Under the pieces are notes generated by a model. That model had not been told where the DNA came from. It saw nothing but the letters and a program-made list of their open reading frames with translations, and searched no databases. Positions 17,714-26,868 of a stretch of 64,000 nucleotides of DNA are shown here, in pieces (position 1 is the stretch's first letter; the number at the start of each line of letters is the position of its first letter). A program made the translations under genes and the position numbers. The stretch comes from Sphingomonas hankookensis. Lineage in GTDB: Bacteria > Pseudomonadota > Alphaproteobacteria > Sphingomonadales > Sphingomonadaceae. Location: assembly GCF_022664465.1 (NCBI RefSeq), contig NZ_JAKREV010000002.1, positions 186,001 to 250,000 of the forward strand, in the 5' to 3' direction.

Positions 17714-18466
17714 ATGACGGTCGTACCCCACCAGACTGACGGCGCGATGCCGACCTCCCCCATCGGCGACGGCAATCGCCTGCTCGCCACGCTCGAACCC
17801 GGCGACCTCGCGCTGCTCGCCCCCGCGCTCGAACGCGTGTCGCTGGAGGTCGGGGATACGCTGCTGACCGCGGGCGGGCCGATCGAGCATGTCTATTTCC
17901 TCGAAGGCGGGATCGCCGCGGTGCTGGAGGTGATCGACGGCGAACGGCTGCACGCCGTCGGACTGCTCGGGTCCGATGGCTATGTCGGCTGGCCGGTGTT
18001 GCTGGGGGACGACCGGTCGCCGCACGACGTGGTGCTGCGCGCCGAACCCGGCACCGCGCTGCGCATCCCCGTCGACCGGCTGATGGCGGCTCTCGACCAG
18101 AGCGAATCGTTGCAGGCCGCGCTGCTGCGTTTCGTGCAGGTGTTTCTGATCCAAATGGGTCGCACGGTCGTCTCGGCGCTATCGCATCCGGTCGAGCGAC
18201 GGCTGGCGCGCTGGATTCTCCTCTATCACGACCGGGTGCGCGGCGACGAAATCTCGATGACGCACGAGGAATTTCGCCTGATGCTGGCGGTGCGGCGCAG
18301 CAGCATCACCGACGCGCTGCACAAGCTGGAGGAAACGCTGGCGATCCGCGCGCTGCGTGGCCGGGTGATCGTACGGGACCGCGAAAAGCTGCTGGAAATG
18401 GCGGCGATGACCTATGGACCGGCCGAGGAAGCCTATGTCCGACTGGTCGGCTCGCCCGCGGCGTAA
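17714..18466 (+). CDS. Crp/Fnr-family transcription regulator 1
   Basis: The roughly 250-residue protein has a cyclic-nucleotide-binding-like beta-roll (LEPGDLALLAPALERVSLEV, then GPIEHVYFLEGGIAAVLEVI). A C-terminal winged helix follows, with the recognition segment MLAVRRSSITDALHKLEETL. No cysteine cluster for an Fnr iron-sulphur centre is seen, so the effector is unknown. The start is uncertain: ATG 17714 is used, and 17747 is possible. It is divergent from the ccm operon and convergent with the ferritin-like genes; a similar regulator lies at 20744. Confidence 0.85.
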   Translation: MTVVPHQTDGAMPTSPIGDGNRLLATLEPGDLALLAPALERVSLEVGDTLLTAGGPIEHVYFLEGGIAAVLEVIDGERLHAVGLLGSDGYVGWPVLLGDDRSPHDVVLRAEPGTALRIPVDRLMAALDQSESLQAALLRFVQVFLIQMGRTVVSALSHPVERRLARWILLYHDRVRGDEISMTHEEFRLMLAVRRSSITDALHKLEETLAIRALRGRVIVRDREKLLEMAAMTYGPAEEAYVRLVGSPAA

Positions 18467-18480
18467 CCGCCCCTCCGTCA

Positions 18481-18548
18481 CCCCGGACTTGATCCGGGGT
18501 TCCGGTTCTTCTCGACTTCAGCAAAACGCCCCCCGGACCCAGTCCGGG
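18481..18548. terminator. Double hairpin between convergent genes, CCCGGA repeat type
   Basis: Two hairpins, CCCCGGA/TCCGGGG (18481-18499, loop CTTGA) and CCCGGAC/GTCCGGG (18532-18548, loop CCA), fill the gap between the regulator and the ferritin-like gene. Relatives of this repeat occur at 37614-37695. Placement suggests a bidirectional terminator. Confidence 0.55.
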
Positions 18549-18607
18549 AGGCCGCATAGGAGAGGAGAACGGCGCCCCGGCACAACACCGGAACGCCGCC
18601 CGCCCGA

Positions 18608-19618
18608 TCAGTTCGCCGCGCTCGACCGGATCGTGCCGTTGACGCCATTGGGGAAGAAACCCCCGGCGGTCTTGGCGGTACGGTCGAGGTAGACGATGTT
18701 GAGCACCTGCCCCGGCGTCCGGCTGAACGCGATGCCGCTGCCGTCGGTGGGAACGATGTTCGACACCGCGGCGGTGCCGCTGCCGGTCGCCCGGATACCC
18801 TGGTCAAGATCGGTGCTGCCGTCGAGGCTGTCGCGGGCGTTCGAAATCGCCTCGGTCGCATCGATCAGCGCAGGCGTGGCGACGCCCTTGCGGTACAGCA
18901 CGGTCCGCACCAGTCCGGCGTGATAGGCTTCGGCGGCGTGAATGCCGGCCGCCGCTTCGAGGAAGGTCTTGTTGCTGATGAAGCCGACCGCGCCCTTGTA
19001 CGCCGTGACGCCGACGTCTTCGAAGATGAACGCGCCCAACAGGAAGTTCTCGTCATTGGCATAGACGTCGAACGACGCCCCGGCCCCGATCAGCCCGGCG
19101 GCACGCGCCGCGTTCGAGAAGGCACTGGTCGCGGTGGTGCCGATGTCGATCGCCGGCTGCGCTACCGCCGCCGACCCCAGCGCCGTGCGCAGGAAGTTGA
19201 CGTGTGCCAGCTCGTCCGCCGCGATTTCGCGGGCATAGCGCGCGACCAGCGGATCGGTGAACGTCACCTGCCGCCCGCCGGTGACCGCCCCTTGCGTGCC
19301 TGTGCCCGACAGGCTGCTGTTGGGCAGGCCGGTGCCATTGGCGGCGAAGGCGTAGAATTGCGCTTCGAGATATTCAAGGTTCAGCGCGAAGTTCAGCACG
19401 TCGGCATCGGTCAGCGCCGAGGTCGCCGTCGGCGTGGGAGTAGGCGTGGGGGACGGCGTACCGTTGATGAAGCCGCCGCCGCTGTCGCTACAGGCGGACA
19501 GTACCGTGGCACCCGCCGTGGCGATCGCCGCGCCGCCGGCGAACCGGATGAAGTCGCGCCGCGCGTTGCGGCGTTCGCCGCAGGCTTCGAGCACCTGCAA
19601 AATAGGATCGTTCGTCAT
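18608..19618 (-). CDS. Ferritin-like domain protein, Tat lipoprotein type (copy 1)
   Basis: A 336-residue exported protein of the Ferritin_2 (PF13668-like) family. The N-terminus has a twin-arginine start ([11 protein letters not shown]), a hydrophobic segment and a lipobox-like LSAC, then a TPTPTPT linker. The ferritin-like four-helix part contains [20 protein letters not shown] and [20 protein letters not shown], whose Glu and His residues could ligate a di-metal centre. The C-terminus ends [18 protein letters not shown]. The start at 19618 follows GGGAGA. It lies 17 bases after its paralogue in one operon. The role, possibly stress or metal related, is not established. Confidence 0.85.
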   Translation of the reverse strand: MTNDPILQVLEACGERRNARRDFIRFAGGAAIATAGATVLSACSDSGGGFINGTPSPTPTPTPTATSALTDADVLNFALNLEYLEAQFYAFAANGTGLPNSSLSGTGTQGAVTGGRQVTFTDPLVARYAREIAADELAHVNFLRTALGSAAVAQPAIDIGTTATSAFSNAARAAGLIGAGASFDVYANDENFLLGAFIFEDVGVTAYKGAVGFISNKTFLEAAAGIHAAEAYHAGLVRTVLYRKGVATPALIDATEAISNARDSLDGSTDLDQGIRATGSGTAAVSNIVPTDGSGIAFSRTPGQVLNIVYLDRTAKTAGGFFPNGVNGTIRSSAAN

Positions 19619-19635
19619 GATGTCTCTCCCTGAGC

Positions 19636-20601
19636 TCAATTGGCGGCGCTGGCGCGGATGGTGCCGTTGACACCATTGGGGAAGAAGCCCCCGCCGCTGG
19701 CCTGGGCGCTGGTGAGATAGACGATGTTGAGCACCTGCCCCGCCGACCGGCTGAACGCGATACCGTTATTGTCGAGCGGAGCGATGTTGCTCGCGCTCGG
19801 GTTGCTCGACAACGGGGTCAGCCCCTGATCAAGGTCGAGCGTACCGTCGAGGCTGTCGCGCGCGTTCGAGATCGCGTCGCTGGCTTCGACCAGTCGGGCC
19901 GACGGGGTTGCGATCCCCTTGGCATACAGCGTCGTGCGGACGATCGCGGCATGATAGGCCTCGACCGCGAGGATGCCGGCGGCCGCTTCGAGGAAGGTCT
20001 TGCTGGCGAGCAGCGGCGCTGCACCCTTATAAGCGGTGACGCCGACGTCTTCGAAGATATAGGCGCCGAGCAGAAAATTCTCGTCGCTGGCATAGGGATC
20101 GAACGATGCCCCGGCGCCGATCAGTCCGGCCGCGCGGGCGGCGGAGGAAAAGGCGCCATTGGCCGATGCACTGATGTCGATCGCAGGCTGCGCGACGGCC
20201 GAGCTGCCCAGCGCCGTACGCAGGAATTCGACGTGCGCACGTTCGTCCGCCGCGATTTCACGGGCATATTGCCCGACCAGCGGATCGGTGAAGGTGACCT
20301 GCCGTCCGCCGGTGACCGCACCTTGCGTGCCGGCACCGGTCAGGATCGAATTCGGAAGCCCCGAACCGAATGCCGCGAAATAGTAGAATTGGGCCTCGAG
20401 ATATTCGAGGTTCAGCGCGAAGTTCAGCACGTCGGCATCGCTCGGCGCGCTCTGTGCCAGGGCATCGTTCGACTGCGTGGCGAAGATCGCCGCGCCACCG
20501 ACCACGGCCGCACCGCTCAACATCTTGAAGAAATCGCGCCGGTCGTCCCGCCGTTTTGCGCGTGCTTCGAACGCCTCCGTCACCAATAGTTGGTCGGTCA
20601 T
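19636..20601 (-). CDS. Ferritin-like domain protein, Tat exported (copy 2)
   Basis: A 321-residue paralogue of the neighbouring gene. It shares long blocks such as [32 protein letters not shown] and [14 protein letters not shown]. Its twin-arginine signal ([20 protein letters not shown]) ends with an ordinary cleavage site (DALAQ) instead of a lipobox, so copy 1 is probably membrane-anchored and copy 2 free in the periplasm. The start at 20601 is preceded by GGGAGACGG. It is the first gene of the pair and is divergent from the second Crp-like regulator. Confidence 0.85.
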   Translation of the reverse strand: MTDQLLVTEAFEARAKRRDDRRDFFKMLSGAAVVGGAAIFATQSNDALAQSAPSDADVLNFALNLEYLEAQFYYFAAFGSGLPNSILTGAGTQGAVTGGRQVTFTDPLVGQYAREIAADERAHVEFLRTALGSSAVAQPAIDISASANGAFSSAARAAGLIGAGASFDPYASDENFLLGAYIFEDVGVTAYKGAAPLLASKTFLEAAAGILAVEAYHAAIVRTTLYAKGIATPSARLVEASDAISNARDSLDGTLDLDQGLTPLSSNPSASNIAPLDNNGIAFSRSAGQVLNIVYLTSAQASGGGFFPNGVNGTIRASAAN

Positions 20602-20743
20602 GTCACCGTCTCCCTGGATCGTTGTCACGACCTAACGGTTGATCGATGTTAAACGATGCGGCGCCATGGGCACGCGTACGGTTCCGTACAAGATGCGTCG
20701 GACGACTGGATTGCCGCAGTTCTTGCAGGCAAAAGATAACCAA

Positions 20744-21472
20744 ATGGCGTTCGCAGTAATGATAGACAGTTCGGCCGACATGGGTACTAGCCTGCCCACG
20801 ACCGACAACATGCTGATCGGCGCACTGCGCCCGGAGGTACGGCGTCTGCTGTCCCGGTTCGCTACCCGTATCGAATTGCAACCCGGCGAAATCCTGACGC
20901 GCAGCGGCGAGCCGATCGACCGGCTGGTCTTTCCCGAAGGCGCACCGGCGATGCTGTCGCTGTCGACCGGCGGATCGTCGCAAGACGTCGGCATGATCGG
21001 ACGCGACGGCGTCGTCGGATGGTCGCGCTTGTTCAGCGATCAGCCGACTCCGTTCACCGCCCGTGCGCATATCCAGCCTGGCACCGCGATCGTCATTCCG
21101 GCCATCGCGGTGGTCGAGGCGGCGGATCAGGACCCTGCGCTGCTGAAGGCGATCCTGACCTTTGCCCAGCGCTTTTCGATGCAGATGGCGCGTACGCTCG
21201 CCTCGGCACTGCGCGACGTGCCCGAACGGCGCATCGCCCGTCTGCTGCTGATGATCGACGACCGGATCGCAGGCGACGCGATGTCGGTGACCCATGCATC
21301 TATCGCCGCAACGCTGAACCTGCGCCGCGCAACCGTCACCGACTGTCTGCACATCCTCGAGGGCGAGCATATGGTCCGTTGCTCGCGCGGGCGGATCGTG
21401 ATGCGCGACCGTGCCGCGCTGGAGGCCCGTGCCGGCCTTGCCTACGTCCCTGACGACGGGCTCGCCGCCTGA
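20744..21472 (+). CDS. Crp/Fnr-family transcription regulator 2
   Basis: About 242 residues. The effector domain runs from LRPEVRRLLSRFATRIELQP through GEPIDRLVFPEGAPAMLSLS. The winged helix contains ASIAATLNLRRATVTDCLHI. It has the same architecture as the regulator at 17714 but differs in sequence. The start is ambiguous; ATG 20744 is used because the residues before it look non-conserved, with alternatives at 20639, 20693 and 20759. It is divergent from the ferritin-like pair and is the natural candidate to control it. Confidence 0.82.
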   Translation: MAFAVMIDSSADMGTSLPTTDNMLIGALRPEVRRLLSRFATRIELQPGEILTRSGEPIDRLVFPEGAPAMLSLSTGGSSQDVGMIGRDGVVGWSRLFSDQPTPFTARAHIQPGTAIVIPAIAVVEAADQDPALLKAILTFAQRFSMQMARTLASALRDVPERRIARLLLMIDDRIAGDAMSVTHASIAATLNLRRATVTDCLHILEGEHMVRCSRGRIVMRDRAALEARAGLAYVPDDGLAA

Positions 21473-21560
21473 CGCAAGCCGGTCAAGGCTGACGCTCCAT
21501 GACGCCAAACGCGTGGACGCGTCCCGGAAGGACGAAACGCCGTTCCTGCCACCGGATCGT

Positions 21561-21634
21561 ACCCCCGCGCAGGCGGGGGTCCAGAACCACATACTTCTCC
21601 CTGCCATTACTCCAGGGTTCCGCTTGCGGGGGGG
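21561..21634. repeat. Palindromic intergenic repeat, second GGGGGTCCA copy
   Basis: ACCCCCGC and GCGGGGGT pair around GCAG (21561-21580) and are followed by CCAGAACCAC. A partially complementary CCAGGGTTCCGCTTGC is found near 21612. It matches the type at 7968-8043. It lies between the second Crp-like gene and the desaturase promoter region. Confidence 0.5.
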
Positions 21635-21747
21635 AAACGCTGACGTTGCTCTTGTCCCGGAGCCCGATCGACAGTCGTTAAGTCCACCGAGCAGTAGCAC
21701 GTAACACCCGATCGACCGTTGCCACACCATATTCCCATCTCTATGGT

Positions 21748-22620
21748 ATGATTATGGTCACGAAGATGCGTGCAGTGGAATGGCCGACCCTATCGCTGGC
21801 GATCGCCGTCTATGGCGGCTGGATCGCGGTTACGGCCTATGCGGCGCTGTTGCCGGTACCGTTGCTGGTGCTGCTCGGCGGCTGGTTCCTCGGTTGGCAC
21901 GGATCGCTGCAGCATGAAACGATCCACGGACACCCCACGCGCTGGCACCGGGTGAACGACCTGATCGGCGGGGTGCCGCTGTCGCTCTGGTTACCCTATG
22001 GCGTCTACCGCCGGACCCATATGGCGCACCACCGCTCGCCCCATCCGACCCACCCCCTCCACGATCCCGAATCGCGTTATGTGATGGGCGGTGGGCTCGC
22101 CACGGGCATCGCGAAACTGCGGGCGACGCTCGTCGGGCAGATGCTGATCGGTCCGGTAGCCGCGATCGCACTGTTCATCGCTGGCGAGGCAGGGCGAGCG
22201 TTCCGCGATCCGTCCCGTTTCGCACGGGAATGGGGGGTGCATCTGCTCGGGGTCGCGCTGGTGCTGGCATGGCTGCACGCCGTCGGCCTGCCGATCGTTA
22301 CCTATGTCCTGTGCTTCGTGCTGCCGGGACAGGCGGCGTCGCTGTTGCGCGGATTTGCCGAGCACCGGGCGGATGCGGCCGGTACGTCACGCGCCGCGAC
22401 CATCACCTCGCGCGGGCCGCTCGCGCTGTTGTTCCTCAACAACAACCTCCACGCCGCGCACCACGCCTCCCCCGCGACGCCGTGGTATCGCCTGCCTGCG
22501 CTGGAGCGGAGCCGGGCGCAGCGGATCGAGCCGCGCTATGCCGGCTACCGCGACGTCCTGCGCCGCTTCGCCTTCCGCCCGCACGACGTGGTGCGCCATC
22601 CCGACCTTGCCGATGGATAG
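21748..22620 (+). CDS. Membrane fatty acid desaturase family protein
   Basis: A 290-residue integral membrane di-iron enzyme that would introduce a double bond or hydroxyl into a lipid or carotenoid-like substrate. All three histidine boxes are present: HETIHGH near residue 56, HMAHH near 91, and NNNLHAAHH near 232, with hydrophobic segments between. It starts at ATG 21748 or 21754. The last 8 bases overlap the next gene, implying coupled expression with a PhnD-like protein. The substrate is unknown. Confidence 0.85.
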   Translation: MIMVTKMRAVEWPTLSLAIAVYGGWIAVTAYAALLPVPLLVLLGGWFLGWHGSLQHETIHGHPTRWHRVNDLIGGVPLSLWLPYGVYRRTHMAHHRSPHPTHPLHDPESRYVMGGGLATGIAKLRATLVGQMLIGPVAAIALFIAGEAGRAFRDPSRFAREWGVHLLGVALVLAWLHAVGLPIVTYVLCFVLPGQAASLLRGFAEHRADAAGTSRAATITSRGPLALLFLNNNLHAAHHASPATPWYRLPALERSRAQRIEPRYAGYRDVLRRFAFRPHDVVRHPDLADG

Positions 22621-23401
22621 CATCGCGTGGCTGGGCATGTACGATCACCCCGGACAGCACGCCGCCAACGACGCGCTGTGGAGCGCGATCCGCGATCATT
22701 TGCGCGCATCCGGGCTTGCGGACGTGCCGGAGCAGCGATCGCGCGATACCGACATCCACCGCGTCTGGGCGCATCCCGGACTGCTGCTCGGCATGATCTG
22801 CACCCGCCCCTGGGCATTGGCGCACCGCGATCTCCAACTACTCGGCCACCCGGTCTATGCCGGCACCGATCGACCCGGCGAGCATCGCAGCTGGATCGTC
22901 GTCCGCCGCGATGATCCGGCGGTCCGGCTGGCGGATCTGCGCGGGCGGCGGGCCGCCATCAACGATGGCGGGTCGAATACCGGCATGGCGCTGCTCCGCG
23001 ACCGTATCGCTTCGCTGGCCCAAGACGGTTGCTTCTTTGGCGAAGTGGTCGCAACCGGGGCGCATGCCGCCAGCGCGCGGGCAGTAGCGACCGGGCGTGC
23101 CGATGTGGCTGCGATCGACGAGGTCACCTTCGCGGCGCTGGCACGCTTCGAGCCTGAACTGACCGAAAGGCTGCGTATTCTCGACAAGACCGCGCCAGCC
23201 ATAACCCCGGCGTTCGTCACCGCAGCCGGTACGCCCCCAGACATCGTATCGCTGCTGCGCATCGCACTGGACCAAAGCCTGCCCCACGAGCCACCGGCAC
23301 TGGGCCTGATGGGCATGGTGCCACCCTCACCTGCCTTGGCCGACCGCATCATGGCGCAGGATGAAGCAGCGGCAAGGGCAGGCTATCCGCACCTCGCGTG
23401 A
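22613..23401 (+). CDS. PhnD-like phosphate/phosphonate-type binding protein without signal peptide
   Basis: A 262-residue periplasmic-binding-protein fold of the PhnD/SsuA type, starting MDSIAWLGMYDHPGQHAAND. Family-like stretches are HRVWAHPGLLLGMICTRPWA, LADLRGRRAAINDGGSNTGM and GRADVAAIDEVTFAALARF. No export signal and no neighbouring permease or ATPase gene are present, so an ordinary ABC importer role is unlikely; a cytoplasmic ligand sensor or enzyme-like role is possible. The start lies inside the desaturase gene end (8-base overlap). It converges on the type I secretion locus with a 7-base gap. Confidence 0.72.
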   Translation: MDSIAWLGMYDHPGQHAANDALWSAIRDHLRASGLADVPEQRSRDTDIHRVWAHPGLLLGMICTRPWALAHRDLQLLGHPVYAGTDRPGEHRSWIVVRRDDPAVRLADLRGRRAAINDGGSNTGMALLRDRIASLAQDGCFFGEVVATGAHAASARAVATGRADVAAIDEVTFAALARFEPELTERLRILDKTAPAITPAFVTAAGTPPDIVSLLRIALDQSLPHEPPALGLMGMVPPSPALADRIMAQDEAAARAGYPHLA

Positions 23402-23408
23402 CGGCCTG

Positions 23409-23681
23409 CTATCCTTCGATCCCGGCATCGCCCGACAATAGCACGCTGGTATCGACGTCGAGGCCTAACGAGTCCTCGCGCGACCATGTCGTCTCCGACC
23501 CGTCCAGCCCCTGATAGCTGCCCCCCATTTCGTTCGACAGGTCGAGTTCGAGCGCAACGCCCTGATCGACGGACAGTCCGGCGGCCAGCGCGCCGCCATC
23601 GGCGTCGCTGATCTCGCTGCCACCTGTCGTCGGATCGCCCTGCGACCCAGCGTCGAAAATCCCGGACAACATGCCTGGCAT
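23409..23681 (-). CDS. Small acidic protein of the type I secretion locus (90 aa)
   Basis: Family not recognised. The protein is strongly acidic and Gly/Ser rich (MPGMLSGIFDAGSQGDP start), with no signal peptide and no cysteine. Its C-terminal REDSLGLDVDTSVLLSG closely resembles DNSLGLDTSTDGLLSS in the 87-residue protein at the other end of the locus, so the two appear homologous. The Shine-Dalgarno AGGAGGA is strong. It is the last gene of the minus-strand cluster, 12 bases after the HlyD gene. It is most simply a second substrate or an accessory of the exporter. Confidence 0.7.
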   Translation of the reverse strand: MPGMLSGIFDAGSQGDPTTGGSEISDADGGALAAGLSVDQGVALELDLSNEMGGSYQGLDGSETTWSREDSLGLDVDTSVLLSGDAGIEG

Positions 23682-23693
23682 AACGAAATCCTC

Positions 23694-25049
23694 CTATTCC
23701 TGACGGAAACTGCGGCTGATGGCGTCGCTGAGCGGCGCGAAGATATAGTCGAAGATCGTGCGCTCCTGCGTACGGATGTTCACACTGGCGGGGATGCCCG
23801 GCTGCAACGTCACGTTCGCCGCGCGCAACGCCGCCGGATCGACCAGTCTGATCTGCGCCCGGTAATAGCCCTGCCCGTTGGGCCCGGTGATCCGGCCCGG
23901 CGACAGAGTCACCACCTGTCCGTCGAACGTCGTGCGCCCATGCGGGTTGACCGTCGAGAAGCGGATGGTGGCGATCTGCCCCACCTTCACGTCGTCGATA
24001 TCGGCCGGCGACACCTGCGCATCGATCAGCAGCATCCGTCCCGACGGCACGATCTCCATGACGGTGCGCCCGCCCGACAGCACCATGCCTGGACCGATCG
24101 CCGTCAGCCCCGACACCCGCCCGGCCGCCGGTGCGCGCAGGACGTCCTGATCGGCGGCATAGCGGGTGGTATCGAGCTGCGGCATCACCTGCGCCAGCTG
24201 TTGGCGGACGCCGTTCAGCTGCGACGACAGCTCCATCGTCTGCGTATCGACGATGCGGCTGCGCGCGATCGCGGCCTGGTTGACCGATGCCAGCCCGGCG
24301 GCACGATCGGCCATCAACTGCGCCTGGTTGCGCTCCAGCGACCGGATCGTCGTCTTGCGCGCAAAGCCCTTGGCATAGAGTTCGCGGTAATCGCGCAGTT
24401 CGTCGGTGATCAGCGCCAGCTGCCGACCCGCCGCGGCATGTTGCGCCCGCGCCGCCGCCAGCGATTCGGCGCTGGTAGCACGATCGGCGGCGAACACCGC
24501 CTGCCGCCGCGCGAACAGCCGCCGCTCCGCTGCCATCGCCTCCGCTACTACCGGATCGTCGCTCCGGCTAGTCAGCGCGGCGGGAAAGGTCAGCGCCCGC
24601 CCCGCCTGTTCGGCGACCAACCGCGCTTCCTGCGCCAGCAGCGCATCGGCCCGCGACTGCGCCTGCCGCAATTGCGCGCCCGAGCGTACGCCGTTCAGGC
24701 GGATCAGCGGCTGGCCTGCCGCAACTTGTTGCCCTTCGCGTACCAGAACCTGCGTCACGATGCCGCCGCCGACCGGCTGGATCGCGACCTTGTCGCCCGC
24801 CACGCTGACCTCGCCCGGCGCGATCGCCGCGCTGGACACCGGCGCGACCAGCGCGAAGCTTGCGAACAGCAGGATGCACAGGAACCCGACGATCAGCCCG
24901 ACGCGGATCACCCGGTCCGATTTGTCGAGCGGTTCGATGTCGAGCTGGCGCATGCGCCGCTCGATCGTCCGCCGCGGCAGCGTCGGCGCGGCCCCGCCAC
25001 CCCCTTCCGCGCCGCCCAGCGATTCCGGACCGGTGAAATCGAGCTTCAT
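23694..25049 (-). CDS. Type I secretion membrane fusion protein, HlyD family
   Basis: A periplasmic adaptor joining the ABC exporter to an outer-membrane TolC-like channel. The 451-residue protein has a short cytoplasmic N-terminus, one membrane helix (IVGFLCILLFASFALVAPV near residue 55) and a biotinyl/lipoyl-like half (GGGIVTQVLVREGQQVAAGQ). A long coiled coil follows at about 130-300, then the HlyD C-terminal signature QPGIPASVNIRTQERTIFDY. It starts 3 bases after the ABC gene ends. No TolC gene is present here. Confidence 0.94.
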   Translation of the reverse strand: MKLDFTGPESLGGAEGGGGAAPTLPRRTIERRMRQLDIEPLDKSDRVIRVGLIVGFLCILLFASFALVAPVSSAAIAPGEVSVAGDKVAIQPVGGGIVTQVLVREGQQVAAGQPLIRLNGVRSGAQLRQAQSRADALLAQEARLVAEQAGRALTFPAALTSRSDDPVVAEAMAAERRLFARRQAVFAADRATSAESLAAARAQHAAAGRQLALITDELRDYRELYAKGFARKTTIRSLERNQAQLMADRAAGLASVNQAAIARSRIVDTQTMELSSQLNGVRQQLAQVMPQLDTTRYAADQDVLRAPAAGRVSGLTAIGPGMVLSGGRTVMEIVPSGRMLLIDAQVSPADIDDVKVGQIATIRFSTVNPHGRTTFDGQVVTLSPGRITGPNGQGYYRAQIRLVDPAALRAANVTLQPGIPASVNIRTQERTIFDYIFAPLSDAISRSFRQE

Positions 25050-25052
25050 GGA

Positions 25053-26864
25053 TCAGGCTCCTACCGGTTCGCGCGCGATCGAGCGGACCAGCTCGGTCCG
25101 CACCTTACGGAACACGCGGGCGCGGGGGCCATCGAGCTGCAACTCGCCGTTCGACAGCACCAGCACCCGGTCGACATGGGCGATGGGGTTCAATCGATGC
25201 GCGACGAGGATGATCGTGCAGCCCTCGCTCTTCAGCGTCTTGAGCGCGGCGGCCAGCGCCTCCTCGCCATCCTGGTCGAGGTGCGCGTTGGGCTCATCCA
25301 GCACCAGCAGCCGGGGCGATCCGAACATCGCCCGCGCCAGCCCGATTCTCTGCCGCTGCCCGCCCGACAAGCCGGCGCCGCCCTCCGACACGCGCGTGTC
25401 ATAACCGTCCGGGAACGCCATGATCATGTCGTGGACATTCGCCCGGCGGGCGGCGGTAATGACATCCTCATCGCTCGCCTGCGTGAACCGCGCGATATTC
25501 TCACGGATCGTGCCGGGGAACAGCCCGACCGTCTGCGGCAGATAGCCGACCAGCCGCGACAGGCTTTCGGACGTCCAATGCCGCCCCTCGACCCCACCGA
25601 TCACCACGCGGCCCTGTTGCGGGCTGGTGATCGCCACCAGCATCCGCGCGAGGCAGCTCTTGCCCGCACCGCTCGGCCCGACGATGCCGATCGCCTCACC
25701 CGGACGGATCGTGACGTCGATATCGCTCAGCGCCGGCTTCTTCGCGCCCGGTGGGGTATAGCTTGCACCCTGTACCTCGATCCCGACATGATCATCCGGC
25801 ACGTCGACCTTCAGGTCGGGCGGCGGTGCCAGTTTCAGCATCTTCTGCACGTTGCGTCCGGCCACCACCGCCTGTGCGATCGTGCGCCAGCCGGTGACCG
25901 CCAGCTCCAGCGGCGCGAGCGCACGACCGAGCAACAGGTTCGCAGCGAAGATGCTGGCGGCGAGCAGCTGGTTCTGGATCACCAGATATCCGCCGATGCC
26001 GATCATCGCGCTTTGCAGGATCAGGCGGACGAACTTGAACACCGACGCCATGTCGGCATTCTTGTCGCTGCCCTCCGCCTGTCGCCGCATCATCGTCGCG
26101 CGGTCGATATGCCAATGCACCGCCAGCGCGTCCTCCATGCCCATCGCCCGGACCGGGCCGGCATGGCGCGCGATGCTGTCAGTGAACTGATAGCTGCGTC
26201 CGGCCGCCTCCTGCGCCACCCGCGCGCTTTCTCGCGTCGCACGGTTGTTGACCCATGCCAGTACCAGCAGCAGCACCGCCCCGCCCAGCGCTACCCCGCC
26301 CAGCAATGGGTGGATAATGAACAGTACGATCAGGAACAGCGGCATCCACGGCACGTCGAAAAAGAACTGCGCGCCCTGCCCCGCCAATGCGGTGCGGAAC
26401 TGGTCGAGGTCGCGCAGCATCTGCGCGTTGCGGGCATTGGCGCCGGTACGTGGCGCCAGATCGATGATCGCCTCGAACACGCGGTGCGCCAGCACGCGGT
26501 CGAGCCGCGCCGCCGCCCGGATCAGCAGGCGTGCGCGCACCGCATCGAACACCACCATCGTCGACAGAGCGATCAGCAATCCGATCGACAGGCTGACCAG
26601 CGTCGGAATGCTCCCGCTCGGGATCACCCGGTTGTAAACTTCGACCAGATAGAGCGGCGAGGCGAGGAACAGGATGTTGACCCCGCCGCTGAAGATCGCC
26701 GCGGTCCAGATCAGCCGCTTGCACTGCCTGAGCGCCGAGGCGAACTCGTCGCCGCGCGTCAGTTCGGCGGCACGCGCCGCGCTGTCGAGCGCGACGACTT
26801 CCGCCTGCGCGACGGTGGCGGCGTCCTGCGCCTGACGAACATCGGCGGGGGTCGTGATGCTCAT
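25053..26864 (-). CDS. Type I secretion system ABC permease/ATPase (PrtD/HasD type)
   Basis: This inner-membrane exporter energises one-step secretion. The 603-residue protein has a six-helix membrane domain starting near residue 50 and a C-terminal ATPase: Walker A GPSGAGKSCLARML near residue 395, ABC signature GLSGGQRQRIGLARAMF, Walker B LLVLDEPNAHLD and the switch His in VAHRLNP. No C39 peptidase or C39-like domain precedes the membrane part, so double-glycine leader cleavage is not expected and substrates should carry uncleaved C-terminal signals. The start ATG follows AGGATG. Confidence 0.95.
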   Translation of the reverse strand: MSITTPADVRQAQDAATVAQAEVVALDSAARAAELTRGDEFASALRQCKRLIWTAAIFSGGVNILFLASPLYLVEVYNRVIPSGSIPTLVSLSIGLLIALSTMVVFDAVRARLLIRAAARLDRVLAHRVFEAIIDLAPRTGANARNAQMLRDLDQFRTALAGQGAQFFFDVPWMPLFLIVLFIIHPLLGGVALGGAVLLLVLAWVNNRATRESARVAQEAAGRSYQFTDSIARHAGPVRAMGMEDALAVHWHIDRATMMRRQAEGSDKNADMASVFKFVRLILQSAMIGIGGYLVIQNQLLAASIFAANLLLGRALAPLELAVTGWRTIAQAVVAGRNVQKMLKLAPPPDLKVDVPDDHVGIEVQGASYTPPGAKKPALSDIDVTIRPGEAIGIVGPSGAGKSCLARMLVAITSPQQGRVVIGGVEGRHWTSESLSRLVGYLPQTVGLFPGTIRENIARFTQASDEDVITAARRANVHDMIMAFPDGYDTRVSEGGAGLSGGQRQRIGLARAMFGSPRLLVLDEPNAHLDQDGEEALAAALKTLKSEGCTIILVAHRLNPIAHVDRVLVLSNGELQLDGPRARVFRKVRTELVRSIAREPVGA

Positions 26865-26868
26865 GCGT

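Noticed and set aside
18608..20601. Frameshifted or split single ferritin-like gene
   Set aside because: Both genes have their own Tat signal, ribosome site, full domain and matching C-terminal end, so they are a tandem duplication.
21748..22620. Carotenoid or sphingolipid-specific desaturase assignment
   Set aside because: The three histidine boxes fix only the superfamily. No carotenoid or sphingolipid gene is adjacent, so a specific substrate would be guesswork.
25053..26864. Bacteriocin-type exporter with peptidase domain
   Set aside because: The sequence before the first membrane helix is about 50 residues and lacks the Cys and His motifs of a C39 peptidase, so double-glycine leader processing is not supported.
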